From assembly GCF_022533585.1 (NCBI RefSeq), contig NZ_CP092827.1, positions 3,140,001 to 3,204,000 on the forward strand: a stretch of 64,000 bases of DNA, read 5' to 3'. Origin of the DNA: Pseudomonas sp. LS.1a (GTDB lineage Bacteria; Pseudomonadota; Gammaproteobacteria; Pseudomonadales; Pseudomonadaceae). The notes below the pieces were generated by a model. It had not been told where the DNA came from. It saw only the letters and a program-made list of their open reading frames with translations, and made no database searches. Below, in pieces: positions 1-9,272 of this stretch. The position numbers were made by a program, and so were the translations under genes. How positions within the stretch are numbered: the stretch's first letter is position 1; each line of letters begins with the position of its first letter.

Positions 1-3
1 CAG

Positions 4-40
4 TACCTGTGGGAGCTGGCTTGCCGGCGATCGGGCCATG
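4..40. repeat. partial REP-like element
   Basis: The window opens with TGTGGGAGCTGGCTTGCCGG followed by CGATCGGGCC. This is one arm of a P. putida REP-type repeat of a different subtype from the TTTACCC type that dominates the rest of the window. The partner arm would lie outside the window. Confidence 0.55.
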
Positions 41-57
41 ACGGCCAACAGGGCAAT

Positions 58-840
58 TCAACCGAATGCGTTGCGGTAATGCCCCGGCGTCGCCGCCAGG
101 TGCTGTTTGAAGGCCCGCTGCAGGTGCGCCTGGTCGGCAAACCCGGCCTCATGTGCAACCTCGGCAATTGCCCGGCCCAGGCGCAGTTGCGCCCTGGCCA
201 GTTGCACGCGCTGATCGAGCAGGTAGCCATGCGGCGTCAGCCCGAAGCGTTGGCGGAACGCACGAATCAGGTACGAGCGCGACAGGCCGCAGGCCGCGCA
301 GATGTCGTCCAGGCTCAGCGGATCGCTACGGTGGGCACGTATGAACGCTGCCGCCGCGTCCAGCCGCGGGTTGCCCTCGTCGTTCACGCCAACATTACCG
401 TCAAGCAAATCCGGCAGTGCGCCAAACAGCGCCGCCAGGCGGGCTTCCCGGTCTGGCACGCTGGCGTCGAACAGGTCGGCAAAGGCCTGCAACAGGCACC
501 GGTACAACGCCGGCGAGCTACTCCAGGTCTGGGCCGGCAAGGCAAACCCCAGCGCCTGCAACCAAGGCATATCGACAAACAACATCAGGTAGGACCACGG
601 CTCCCCGGCGATGGGGTTGCAGGCATGCACCACACCTGGGTTCATCAGCACCGTGGTACCGGCCTCCACCTTGATACGCTGGTCACCGTTGAGGTAGGTG
701 CTGTGCCCACCCGTGATCACCCCGATGGAAAAGCTCTCATGGGAATGCGCGGCGTAGCACACCTGCCGCCCGTCCCCTACCCGCCGGGCTTCGACGAAGG
801 GCAGCGCCGGGTCGCGCCAGAACCGTGATACCTCGATCAT
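58..840 (-). CDS. AraC-family transcriptional regulator
   Basis: 260 aa. The N-terminal half (about residues 1-150) is an AraC-type cupin ligand-binding domain: HSHESFSIGVITGG, then GTTVLMNPGVVHACNP and the W-SYLMLFVD strand. Residues about 160-258 carry two helix-turn-helix motifs, LSLDDICAACGLSRSYLIRAF and IAEVAHEAGFADQAHLQRAFK, ending in the usual TPGHYR. This is the regulator class that often controls amino-acid export or catabolic genes, but no effector can be named from sequence. It lies 44 nt downstream of the glycosyltransferase gene on the same strand, with GAGGG just before the ATG. Its target may lie left of the window. Confidence 0.9.
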   Translation of the reverse strand: MIEVSRFWRDPALPFVEARRVGDGRQVCYAAHSHESFSIGVITGGHSTYLNGDQRIKVEAGTTVLMNPGVVHACNPIAGEPWSYLMLFVDMPWLQALGFALPAQTWSSSPALYRCLLQAFADLFDASVPDREARLAALFGALPDLLDGNVGVNDEGNPRLDAAAAFIRAHRSDPLSLDDICAACGLSRSYLIRAFRQRFGLTPHGYLLDQRVQLARAQLRLGRAIAEVAHEAGFADQAHLQRAFKQHLAATPGHYRNAFG

Positions 841-884
841 CCCTCACCCCGCTCGCAGCTGCCATGCGCCCGGATACTACACGC

Positions 885-2003
885 TTATCGCGGAAACAGG
901 TCCAACGTCCGCTCCACTTCGCCAATATCGATCGTGAAACCATCGCCTTCGGGTATCCCGACCACAAAGCCGAAATGCTGGAGGTCACGGTCCGTCAGGT
1001 ACTTGTAGTAGCTGACAAACCGGTTTGGCGGCTGCAAGGTCAGCAGGCAACCGCCGGCCTGCAATACATTCACCCCATGCACCAGCTGGCTACCCTCTAC
1101 ACCAATGACCACCCGTGCCCCGGCGCAGGCCGCGACGATACTTGGTACATCGGTCTTCAGCGGGTCGACGATGCGAAAGCCGCGGGTGGCGCGCAAGTGC
1201 TCGGCCAACGCCAGCTCATTGCGCAACAGGCGCAGGTCACCATCGCCACCACGCAGCAGAAACACCCCAGGGTGTGGGGCATACAGCACATGCGACAGCA
1301 ACTTGTCGCCCATGGCCCGGTAGCGGGAATGCCGACTGCGGTTGTTGGCCAGGTCATCGAACAACACCAGCTCGCGGAAAAACGCACTGCGCAGGCGCAG
1401 CGGGTTCATCTCCAGCCAGTCTTCATAGGCCGGCGCCTGGGTAAACAGCGGGAATCTGGCCGAGGGCGCGGTGGTTACCGGTATACCTTCGTTACAGGCC
1501 AGCGCATAGGTCGGGCAATCCTCCATCAACCAGGTACCGAACCACGTATTGCCATTTTGCGTGCAATAGATGGCCGCACGGTCGATTTCATTGTCCACCA
1601 TGATGGTCGGCAGGAGGCCCGGCTTCAGCGACAGCCAGTGGCTGGCGTTGCCCTTGTACAAGGCCCCGTCGACCAGCCACACCTCCTTGATCAGGTAACC
1701 GCGGGTTGGCCCTTGCAGCGTGCTGATACCGCCCTCCATGGTGCGTGCAGGGTGCACGTAGGGATAGAAACGCTTGCCTTCCCAGCCCGTCACCCGCTCC
1801 AGTTGGCCTGGCAGGTAAAAGGCCGGGGGCGAGACCGTGACTTCACCAGGGGCAATGTCCCAGCTCTTGGCCGCGATGCTCTTGAGGTCGATGGTGCTGT
1901 TCCCGCCCAGCCGTTTGCGCGCCATATAACGGTAGGCGGCCAAGGTCCAGGTGTGCTGCCTGTCTGCGGGCGCTGGACTGAACTGCGAGATGTCGCTTCC
2001 CAT
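885..2003 (-). CDS. glycosyltransferase family 61-like protein (DUF563)
   Basis: 372 aa, no signal peptide. The C-terminal third has the hallmark of GT61/DUF563 proteins: a predicted nucleotide-sugar site with GARVVIGVEGSQLVHGVN, then AGGCLLTLQPPNRF. The middle contains WLMEDCPTYALA and the PHPGVFLLRGG segment that typically follows the 'phosphorylase-like' strand. The likely role is transfer of a sugar in cell-surface polysaccharide or capsule modification; donor and acceptor are unknown. A clear Shine-Dalgarno (GGGAGGA) precedes the ATG. It is the second of three minus-strand genes after the acetyltransferase, suggesting a small surface-glycan modification operon. Confidence 0.75.
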   Translation of the reverse strand: MGSDISQFSPAPADRQHTWTLAAYRYMARKRLGGNSTIDLKSIAAKSWDIAPGEVTVSPPAFYLPGQLERVTGWEGKRFYPYVHPARTMEGGISTLQGPTRGYLIKEVWLVDGALYKGNASHWLSLKPGLLPTIMVDNEIDRAAIYCTQNGNTWFGTWLMEDCPTYALACNEGIPVTTAPSARFPLFTQAPAYEDWLEMNPLRLRSAFFRELVLFDDLANNRSRHSRYRAMGDKLLSHVLYAPHPGVFLLRGGDGDLRLLRNELALAEHLRATRGFRIVDPLKTDVPSIVAACAGARVVIGVEGSQLVHGVNVLQAGGCLLTLQPPNRFVSYYKYLTDRDLQHFGFVVGIPEGDGFTIDIGEVERTLDLFPR

Positions 2004-2076
2004 GAAGCGTCCTCCCTTGGTGACAAGGTCAAAAGCCTGACGCGAGGCGCCAGATCAACGCCTCCCTGGCATCCGT

Positions 2077-3231
2077 TCAGTTGCACATGACCCTTTCCAT
2101 GGTGGGCGGTGACTGCAGGTTGGCGTAACGGCGACGCAAGCTTTCCACGAACGGTTCGCCCGCCCCGTTGCCACCATAGAAATAAATCTTGTGCAGGCCA
2201 CCAAACACCATTTCCTGGTAGCGGCTGGCAACTTCCTCGTCACTCGGGCCCTCGGGCAACCCCAGATGCAGCGTGAGTTTGTCGCCTTCGAGCGCGAACA
2301 TCGGCGTGTCCCAGAGGAACTTTGCCGTGCCGGTTCTGGGTAAGCGGACAAACAGACAGGCATGGTTACCCAGCGAATCGATATCGCCACCGCGACGGCG
2401 CTTCCATTTCAACAAACCGTCATCCGGGCGCGCCAGGCAAAGACCGATGTCGTAATAATCGAAGCCCTGCATCAACGCCCACTCAAGGGCCATGAAAGTG
2501 GTGATCGAGTTCACCTCACGCAACTTCCGTGCATCGGTAAACACCGCCTCGCAATAGCCGAAACGCAACGTGCTCCAATAACGCTTGCCCGCGCGTACCA
2601 CTTCACAGCCAAGGTGGCAGCCGATCACTTCATCGCCCAAGGTGATCAAGTCGAGCCGGCCGACGCCCCTGGCAATGCGAAACACTTCTTCAGTGGGAAA
2701 CTGCGCGGCATGGATACCCTGCCTGGCGCTGGCATAGGGGCGCAGCAGGTCGCGGTCGGCCATGGCGATCTCGTCGTCCGAGAGGGCCTGGCGCATCTGG
2801 TACAACGGGCGGTTCTTGCGGATGCTGCGCCGCAACTCGCTGTCGTAGCGCGCCGTGATGTCCTCCAGCGAGCGCCCGAGCGGCACCACGGCGCTCAGGT
2901 AATGCGGCACCGACAATGCCCCCGACGTCGGCATTTCGCTGACCACCACCACGTGGTTGGGCGCAATCGTCGCGCTTGCGCTGTCAATTACTGCAGCATT
3001 GCCCTGGCCCTTGCCGGCAATCAGCAGCTTGGCCATTTCCCGCTGCTGCTTTCGGCCGATATATAAAATTTCGTACGGGCTTTCCTGCTGCAACCGAAAC
3101 CTGGCAACTTCCCACCGCCAGAAACAGGCACGCGCCATCACTTCAAGCCCCTTGCTGGCCAGCTGTCTCATTTCGTAGCGTATTGAGGGCGAGATGAGTT
3201 TTCGCGCCACTGCCGTCAAGGTCGCTTTCAT
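2077..3231 (-). CDS. FemAB/BioF2-like GNAT acetyltransferase
   Basis: About 384 aa from the chosen ATG (protein start MKATLTAVARKL); the frame stays open to 3300, with a GTG possible there. I chose 3231 because GAAGAAG sits 6-7 nt upstream. The core around residues 190-340 resembles the Acetyltransf_6 (FemAB-type) fold: VIGCHLGCEV, then YWSTLRFGYCEAVF, ALEWALMQGFDYYDIG and LLKWKRRRGG. The last two are the usual conserved C-terminal signature, in which the lysine/arginine cluster follows a 'YDIG' strand. Such proteins add acyl or aminoacyl groups to glycans or peptidoglycan. The neighbouring GT61-like gene supports a joint surface-glycan role, which is inference. Confidence 0.65.
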   Translation of the reverse strand: MKATLTAVARKLISPSIRYEMRQLASKGLEVMARACFWRWEVARFRLQQESPYEILYIGRKQQREMAKLLIAGKGQGNAAVIDSASATIAPNHVVVVSEMPTSGALSVPHYLSAVVPLGRSLEDITARYDSELRRSIRKNRPLYQMRQALSDDEIAMADRDLLRPYASARQGIHAAQFPTEEVFRIARGVGRLDLITLGDEVIGCHLGCEVVRAGKRYWSTLRFGYCEAVFTDARKLREVNSITTFMALEWALMQGFDYYDIGLCLARPDDGLLKWKRRRGGDIDSLGNHACLFVRLPRTGTAKFLWDTPMFALEGDKLTLHLGLPEGPSDEEVASRYQEMVFGGLHKIYFYGGNGAGEPFVESLRRRYANLQSPPTMERVMCN

Positions 3232-3569
3232 TTCTTCTTCGAGGTCCTTCGATGTGTACCAAGGTCTATCGGAAAAGGACAACAATTCAGCAAGAAGCAC
3301 GTATCCTATTGATATTCAGGAATTATCCAGTAACCCCATGTCAACTAACAATTTAAGGTGCGCACAAACACTTTAGCAAGTGGCATTTTGATTGCATTTC
3401 ATGAATGCGCCGGGAAGTTTTGCAAAGTTTCATGACGTCAAATTTCCTGCAGGAAAGGCTCACCCAACAAGCACTTTTCTATCGGTATATCCCGTCCGCG
3501 CTATCCCATTACCACTTGGCTATAGAGAAATAACGTTTGATGCCTTCTTTGCATAGAAGGAGCATCAAG
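3232..3569. other. AT-rich divergent intergenic region
   Basis: This 338-nt non-coding gap is visibly more AT-rich than the flanking genes. It must hold the divergent promoters for the acetyltransferase (leftward) and the LRR protein (rightward). I see a near-palindrome GCATTTCATGAATGC around 3393-3407 but no unambiguous -35/-10 pair. AT-rich leaders upstream of accessory toxins are often bound by MvaT-type silencers in Pseudomonas; that is inference here. Confidence 0.5.
3543..3562 (+). promoter_or_regulatory. hairpin overlapping the ribosome binding site
   Basis: CCTTCT (3543-3548) pairs perfectly with AGAAGG (3555-3560) around a TTGCAT loop. AGAAGGAG is the strong Shine-Dalgarno of the LRR gene whose ATG is at 3570. 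If formed in the mRNA, the stem would occlude the ribosome binding site, giving possible translational control. Confidence 0.5.
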
Positions 3570-6500
3570 ATGCCATCCAACCCCCATCAATCTTTGCTCC
3601 AGGCGCAACTGCCGCACTGGGCACGCCAGGCGACACCCAACCAGTGGGCCGCGTTGAAGCAAACACAGGTCGCCCCGTGGCAGGCGCAGGACTGGTTCGC
3701 CAACGCAGCCCCCGGCCTGCGCCAGGCAGTGCACGCCAGTCAGGCGCGGCTGATGCAGGCGCAAGCAGCCTTGGCCTGCTCACTCAAAGGCCTGAAACAG
3801 ATCACTGAATTTGCCGAGCCATTGCTGCGCGCACGCCTTGCTGAACAAGGCTTTCACGCACCGCTGCGCCATACCCAACTGCTGCGGGTGGAGCGCAGCT
3901 GGCACTGGACCGTCCTGCGCTATCTCTACCGCCATCGTCGTGACAACCTGCTACAGGCTGCCCTGCAGAACTTCGCTGACGACGAGGCGTTCTCCCCGGA
4001 AAGTGCCATTGCCCTGAGCGACAACATTCAGGTCACGCCGATGCGGGTACACGGCGCCTTCCCCCTCGGCATGCAAGTCCCCGTGGCGCGCGTTGCGCTG
4101 GAGTCTGAGCGTTATCAGGTGGAACGGCTGCCCCTCGCGCCCGCCGCTTTCGCCACACTGTGCCGTGACCTGGACCTGGGTAACGCTTACCAGGCCCACC
4201 TGGAAGAACACTTCGCACGACCCGCTACCCGGGCATTGGCCATCAGGGTGCAAAAAGACCGCCTGCGCCTGGCAGCCGACCTTGCCTGTCTGCGGCACCT
4301 GCTTGACGGCAATGCGCGCGATCAGGTCGAACAGCTGTTGCAGAGCGGCGCAGTGAGGTGCTGGCAACTGGCGCTGTTCGGCACAGACCTGCACGAAGTC
4401 ATGCTGATCGATGCCGGCCGTGCGGGTCTGGTGCTGTATTTGCCCGGCCATGACCCGGCCCTGCGTCAATGCAACAACCTGGACGCGGTACACGATACGC
4501 TGGCGACCTTGCTGCTCGAACCCGATGCCCGCCAGGCCTTCACGGCCTACATCAGGCAGGACGAGCGCACGCACTTTCTCGACCTGCTGCAACAAAATCT
4601 CGACGCCACGGGCAGCACTGCCTACGACCGCCCTTGGCAGCGCGCGGCGCATGCGGACCTGCGCCCAACCCGCGTGGCCATCACGGCCGAGCCTTTCGGC
4701 CACTACCAGGACCTGCACCTGGCCCGCCTCAAGCACGAAGCCAGCCTGCTGGCGGTCCCGACAGCGACGGCCGATGCCAACGCGCGGGCCAGGCGCCAGG
4801 AGGAATGGGAAAGCCTTGGCCTGGATGCGCTCAATATCGCCGCGTTCTTCATTCCAGGTGCAGGCACCCTGATGCTGGCCGTCACTGCCTGCCAGCTGCT
4901 CGGCGAGGCCTTCGAGGGCTACGAGGCCTGGGATGAAGGCGACCGCCACCTGGCGCTGCGCCACCTGGAGGCGGTTGGCCTGAACCTGGCCGTGATCGGT
5001 GGCTTCGTGGCCGCGGGCAAGGTGATACCCAAGCTGTTCAACAGCCCGTTGATGGAAAACCTGCAGCAAATACGCGGCAACGACGGACGCTACCGGCTAT
5101 GGAATGAAGACCTCACCCCCTACCGCAGTAGCGTGACACTGCCGGAAAACCTGCAGCCCAATGCACTTGGCCAGTACCTGTACGAGGGCCGGCGCTTCAT
5201 CCGCATGGACGGCCAATTGTTCGAGCAACGCTTCGACAACCACCTGCAGCAATGGCGGGCCATTCACCCCGAGAAGCCCGATGCCTGGCAGCCACCGCTG
5301 GTGCACAATGCCCAAGGCGCCTGGCGTGGCCAGCATGAACAGCCCGGCCAGTGGCCATTCGCGAAGCTGGTGCGCCGTCTTGGCGAGGCCTATGCCGCGT
5401 ACACGCCAGAACAGCTGGCGCAGGCCGGCCGACTCTGTGGCATCGACGCAGCGCGCTTGCGCCGGGTGCACCTGGAAGGCCAGCCAACGCCGCCGCTGTT
5501 GCTCGATGCCCTGCAGCGCATGGCGGCACAGGCTGAGGTAGAGGCGTTGGCCGACAAGGCCCCGCCGGGCCAGTTCGAGGAACGCTACAACGGCAGTGCG
5601 GCCAACACTCCGTCAATGCAGAAGCTGCTCGACGCCTATCCGCGGCTCTCCCCTGCCCTGGCCAGGCGTTTGCTGGCACCGCTGGGCGAGGCCGAATCGC
5701 TCGCGTGGCAACAGCACGGTCAGTTGCCCACACAGGTTCGCCAGTCGCTGGAGCAGGTGCACAGTGAGCTGCCCCTGGTACGCGCGCTGGAAGGCCTGCT
5801 GCAGCCAGCCCGGGCCAGCAGCGACAGCGAACGCCTGCTGTTCAGCGCACTGGATGCGATGCCCGACTGGCCTGCAGACCTGCGCCTGGAGCTGCACGGC
5901 GCCAGCCCCGATGGCCCTCGGCTGGAGCATGTCGGCAGCGACCAGGCCACCACCCTGCGCTGCGTGATCAAATCGGCCGAAGGCTATGAGGTCGACCGGG
6001 GCGAGCGCCCTGCACCAGCGCCGCGAGATCCGGACCTCTGCCGCGCCGTAGAGCAGGCACTGTCTCGCTCGCAACGCGACAGGCTGGGGATCCCGACGGC
6101 CGATGGCAGCTCGCTACGCCAGCGTGTACTGGGTTGGGTCGACAAGCACAGGGAGACATTGGCCCAGCGGCTCTGGGGGCACCGGGCGCTGCTGCGCAAG
6201 CCCATGGGCCGCTTGCTCGGCGGTCGGCCGCTCGCCCCCGAACCGCCGCAGCCGCGCCTGGCAGGCTCGCTGGCCGGGGCCTATCGCCGCTTGTTCCCGA
6301 ACGCCACCGACCAGGAGTTCGAAAACTGGCTCGGCAACGAGGAGGACAACCCGTACGTCGACGACATTCGCTCACCCACACAACGCCTGCGCGACCTGCA
6401 GCAGCGCCTGGATACCCTGCACCGCGACCTGCAGGAATGGGCCCGGCCCGATCCGCAACGCCCTCACCAACGGCACCTGGCCATCCGCCCCATCCTCAAC

Positions 6501-7394
6501 GCCTGGCGGCGGCTGTCGACCGTAGCGCTTGAAGGGGGTGGCCACCTGCACAGCCTGGACCTTTCCGACCTGGAACTGGACAACCAGGCCTTGGCCAGCC
6601 TGGCCCTGCCGGATGACTTCACCCATGTGGAGCACCTGTCACTCAGCAACAATCGTTCGCTCAGCCAGTTGCCGGCCGAATTCTATGAGCGTTTCCCCAA
6701 CCTCAAGCGCCTGCTGCTGACCGACTGCCGATTCGACGCCGTGCCCCGCCTGGTCAGGCCTGAGCACCTCACCTGGCTGGACCTGGAAGGCAACCGCATT
6801 ACCTGGGATGCCCAGGCCCAGCAAGCGCTGAACCGCTGCTCCGGGCTTGCAGTACTGGACCTGTCGGGCAACCCGCTACTGCAGGCCCCGGACCTGCGCG
6901 GGCTGGCCTACCTGAAAACACTGTTCCTGAACGACTGTGCGCTCAGCGAATTGCCGCAAGGCCTTGACCAGGTGCTCGAGCCCCTCATCCTGGACATTGG
7001 CGACAACCAGCTGCTGCGGCTGCCAGACGGTTTCAACGTGCCACGGCCCGTTGCAGAGGCCCTGCGCCTGGAAAGCGACTGGCTGGGCGCACCCGTGCTT
7101 GCGCAGATCGAGGCCTACAACGCCGTGCACCAGGTGGACCTGCTGGTGTGCGCAGGCGACTACCTGGAATTCTTCGAACGAACCGGCCCGGCCGAAATGG
7201 CCCTGTGGCAACGGTTACCGCTGCAGTACCGCCGCGACCTCAGGCCCTTGCTCGAACTTGAACCGTTCCTGTCCCACCCGCGGTTTGCCCATACAGAGTT
7301 CTGGCGGCGCCTGACCTTGATCGACGCAGACCCCGTCCTGCGCCAGCAATGGTTGACGCACCCACCCTACGACCTGTTCAACCTACCGCTTTGA
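3570..7394 (+). CDS. leucine-rich-repeat, dermonecrotic-toxin-like (DUF6543-type) protein
   Basis: 1274 aa from ATG 3570, chosen over in-frame ATGs at 3537/3540 because AGAAGGAG lies directly upstream. There is no signal peptide. Architecture: a long helical N-terminal region; two hydrophobic stretches near residues 420-445 (NIAAFFIPGAGTLMLAVTAC) and 470-487; a middle region typical of Pseudomonas 'dermonecrotic toxin/DUF6543' proteins; and leucine-rich repeats at about 990-1165 (HSLDLSDLELD, VEHLSLSNN, LTWLDLEGNRI, LAVLDLSGNPL). In related Pseudomonas proteins such an N-terminus plus LRRs precedes a NEL-type E3 ubiquitin ligase domain. Here the protein ends about 110 residues after the LRRs (ending DLFNLPL) and I see no NEL catalytic CxD motif. 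Likely a secreted or host-directed effector; no secretion genes adjoin it. Confidence 0.75.
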   Translation: MPSNPHQSLLQAQLPHWARQATPNQWAALKQTQVAPWQAQDWFANAAPGLRQAVHASQARLMQAQAALACSLKGLKQITEFAEPLLRARLAEQGFHAPLRHTQLLRVERSWHWTVLRYLYRHRRDNLLQAALQNFADDEAFSPESAIALSDNIQVTPMRVHGAFPLGMQVPVARVALESERYQVERLPLAPAAFATLCRDLDLGNAYQAHLEEHFARPATRALAIRVQKDRLRLAADLACLRHLLDGNARDQVEQLLQSGAVRCWQLALFGTDLHEVMLIDAGRAGLVLYLPGHDPALRQCNNLDAVHDTLATLLLEPDARQAFTAYIRQDERTHFLDLLQQNLDATGSTAYDRPWQRAAHADLRPTRVAITAEPFGHYQDLHLARLKHEASLLAVPTATADANARARRQEEWESLGLDALNIAAFFIPGAGTLMLAVTACQLLGEAFEGYEAWDEGDRHLALRHLEAVGLNLAVIGGFVAAGKVIPKLFNSPLMENLQQIRGNDGRYRLWNEDLTPYRSSVTLPENLQPNALGQYLYEGRRFIRMDGQLFEQRFDNHLQQWRAIHPEKPDAWQPPLVHNAQGAWRGQHEQPGQWPFAKLVRRLGEAYAAYTPEQLAQAGRLCGIDAARLRRVHLEGQPTPPLLLDALQRMAAQAEVEALADKAPPGQFEERYNGSAANTPSMQKLLDAYPRLSPALARRLLAPLGEAESLAWQQHGQLPTQVRQSLEQVHSELPLVRALEGLLQPARASSDSERLLFSALDAMPDWPADLRLELHGASPDGPRLEHVGSDQATTLRCVIKSAEGYEVDRGERPAPAPRDPDLCRAVEQALSRSQRDRLGIPTADGSSLRQRVLGWVDKHRETLAQRLWGHRALLRKPMGRLLGGRPLAPEPPQPRLAGSLAGAYRRLFPNATDQEFENWLGNEEDNPYVDDIRSPTQRLRDLQQRLDTLHRDLQEWARPDPQRPHQRHLAIRPILNAWRRLSTVALEGGGHLHSLDLSDLELDNQALASLALPDDFTHVEHLSLSNNRSLSQLPAEFYERFPNLKRLLLTDCRFDAVPRLVRPEHLTWLDLEGNRITWDAQAQQALNRCSGLAVLDLSGNPLLQAPDLRGLAYLKTLFLNDCALSELPQGLDQVLEPLILDIGDNQLLRLPDGFNVPRPVAEALRLESDWLGAPVLAQIEAYNAVHQVDLLVCAGDYLEFFERTGPAEMALWQRLPLQYRRDLRPLLELEPFLSHPRFAHTEFWRRLTLIDADPVLRQQWLTHPPYDLFNLPL

Positions 7395-7406
7395 CATCGA
7401 CCCGGA

Positions 7407-7431
7407 TGCCTGCCTGTCCAACAGGCAGGCA
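7407..7431. terminator. 11-bp perfect hairpin after the LRR gene
   Basis: TGCCTGCCTGT (7407-7417), a CCA loop, then ACAGGCAGGCA (7421-7431), 13 nt after the LRR stop codon. It lacks a U-tract, so it is a transcript-end or stability hairpin rather than a textbook intrinsic terminator. Confidence 0.5.
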
Positions 7432-7542
7432 CTTGCACCGATGTTAAGCCAGACTGGTGTTTTTCCGGCGGCCGGTGCATGCTCGCAGCTGAAGCGATTC
7501 ACCTGGCTCGAAACCCGCCCAGCAATGTGAGGTGCAGTACCC

Positions 7543-9162
7543 ATGGACCGTCTGCTCGATTCACTCTTCCCAAGCGCCGAGAACATCCCGGAAACCTGGC
7601 GCCTGGAAGCCCCCCTTGAACAACGCGACTACCTGGTGAACGGTGAACTCAGGCGCTGGGACGGGCCCCTGGCCACGGTGCGCAGCCCGGTCTGGCTCAA
7701 GGAAGGCAATGAAGAACGCCAAGTGGTGCTGGGCAGTGCCCCACTGCTCGATGCCGACACCGCGCTCAGCGCACTCGATGCTGCTGTGCAAGCCTACGAC
7801 AAAGGCCGCGGCGCCTGGCCAAACATGCGCGTGGCCGAACGCATCCAGCACGTCGAAACCTTCCTGGCGCGCATGCGTGAACAGCGCCAGGCCGTGGTCA
7901 AGCTGCTGATGTGGGAGATCGGCAAGAACCTCAAGGATTCGGAAAAGGAATTCGACCGCACCTGTGACTACATCGTCGACACCATCAATGCCCTCAAGGA
8001 CCTTGACCGCCGCTCCAGCCGCTTCGAGCTGGAACAGGGCACGCTGGGCCAGGTCCGCCGTGCGCCGCTGGGTGTGGCCCTGTGCATGGGGCCATACAAC
8101 TACCCGCTGAACGAAACCTTCACTACGCTGATCCCGGCGCTGATCATGGGCAACACCGTGGTGTTCAAGCCGGCCAAGTTCGGCGTGCTGCTGATTCGAC
8201 CATTGCTCGAAGCTTTCCGTGACAGTTTCCCGCCGGGGGTGATCAACGTCATCTATGGCCGTGGCCGGGAAACGGTGAGCGCGCTGATGGCCAGCGGCAA
8301 GGTCGATGTGTTCGCCTTCATCGGCACGCACAAGGCCGCCAGCGACCTGAAAAAACTGCACCCGCGCCCGCACCGCCTGCGCGCCGCGCTGGGCCTGGAT
8401 GCCAAGAACCCGGGCATTGTGCTGCCCCAGGTGGACCTCGACAACGCCGTCGAAGAGGCAGTCACCGGTGCGCTGTCGTTCAATGGCCAGCGCTGCACGG
8501 CACTGAAAATCCTGTTCGTCCACGAGGACGTCGTCGATGCCTTCCTCGACAAGTTCCAGCGCAAGCTGGCCGCGCTCAAGCCCGGCATGCCATGGGAGCC
8601 TGGCGTAGCGCTGACACCGCTGCCCGAGCCCGGCAAGGTCGACTACCTTGACGGCCTGGTCGCCGATGCCACCGCCAAGGGCGCACGCGTGCTCAACGAA
8701 GGCGGCGGGCACAGCCGTGGCTCGTTCTTCTACCCGGCCGTGCTGTACCCGGTAAAGCCGGACATGCGCGTCTACCACGAAGAGCAGTTCGGCCCGTTGG
8801 TGCCAGTGGTGCCATACCGCGACCTGCAGACAGTGATCGACTATGTGCTGGACTCCGACTACGGCCAGCAACTGAGCCTGTTCGGCAATGACCCGGCAAC
8901 CATCGGCAGCCTGGTCGACATCTTCGCCAACCAGGTCGGGCGCATCAACATCAACGCGCAATGCCAGCGCGGCCCCGACACCTATCCGTTCAACGGCCGC
9001 AAGAACAGCGCCGAAGGCACCCTGTCGGTACACGACGCCCTGCGTGTGTTCTCGATCCGCACGTTGGTCGCAACGCGCTTCCAGGAGGCCAACAAGGAAC
9101 TGATCAGCGAGATCATTCGCAACCGGCAGTCGAGCTTCCTGACCACCGACTACATCTTCTGA
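7543..9162 (+). CDS. GapN-like NADP-dependent aldehyde dehydrogenase
   Basis: 539 aa, aldehyde dehydrogenase superfamily, resembling the long 'NADP-dependent non-phosphorylating glyceraldehyde-3-phosphate dehydrogenase' group. The Rossmann region includes GVALCMGPYNYPLNETFTT and NTVVFKPAKFG. The catalytic cysteine is in SFNGQRCTALKILF. The general-base motif normally read as ELGGK appears as GLDAK, so the usual Glu is Gly. The C-terminus has EEQFGPLVPVVPY and NINAQCQRGPDTYPFNGRK. Expected reaction: oxidation of an aldehyde (possibly G3P) to the acid with NADP+. GTG/ATG choice is not an issue: ATG 7543 follows GTGAGGTG. It stands alone before the VOC gene; the physiological substrate is not determined by sequence. 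Confidence 0.8.
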   Translation: MDRLLDSLFPSAENIPETWRLEAPLEQRDYLVNGELRRWDGPLATVRSPVWLKEGNEERQVVLGSAPLLDADTALSALDAAVQAYDKGRGAWPNMRVAERIQHVETFLARMREQRQAVVKLLMWEIGKNLKDSEKEFDRTCDYIVDTINALKDLDRRSSRFELEQGTLGQVRRAPLGVALCMGPYNYPLNETFTTLIPALIMGNTVVFKPAKFGVLLIRPLLEAFRDSFPPGVINVIYGRGRETVSALMASGKVDVFAFIGTHKAASDLKKLHPRPHRLRAALGLDAKNPGIVLPQVDLDNAVEEAVTGALSFNGQRCTALKILFVHEDVVDAFLDKFQRKLAALKPGMPWEPGVALTPLPEPGKVDYLDGLVADATAKGARVLNEGGGHSRGSFFYPAVLYPVKPDMRVYHEEQFGPLVPVVPYRDLQTVIDYVLDSDYGQQLSLFGNDPATIGSLVDIFANQVGRININAQCQRGPDTYPFNGRKNSAEGTLSVHDALRVFSIRTLVATRFQEANKELISEIIRNRQSSFLTTDYIF

Positions 9163-9272
9163 CAGCCGCGTTTATAGAGAATCGATCTATCAGCGCTGTC
9201 GATTTTCCATCCGCGCAAACGACTCTAAGCAACAGGGCGCCCACCGGCGCCCACTTCCAAGGAGAGTCGAAC

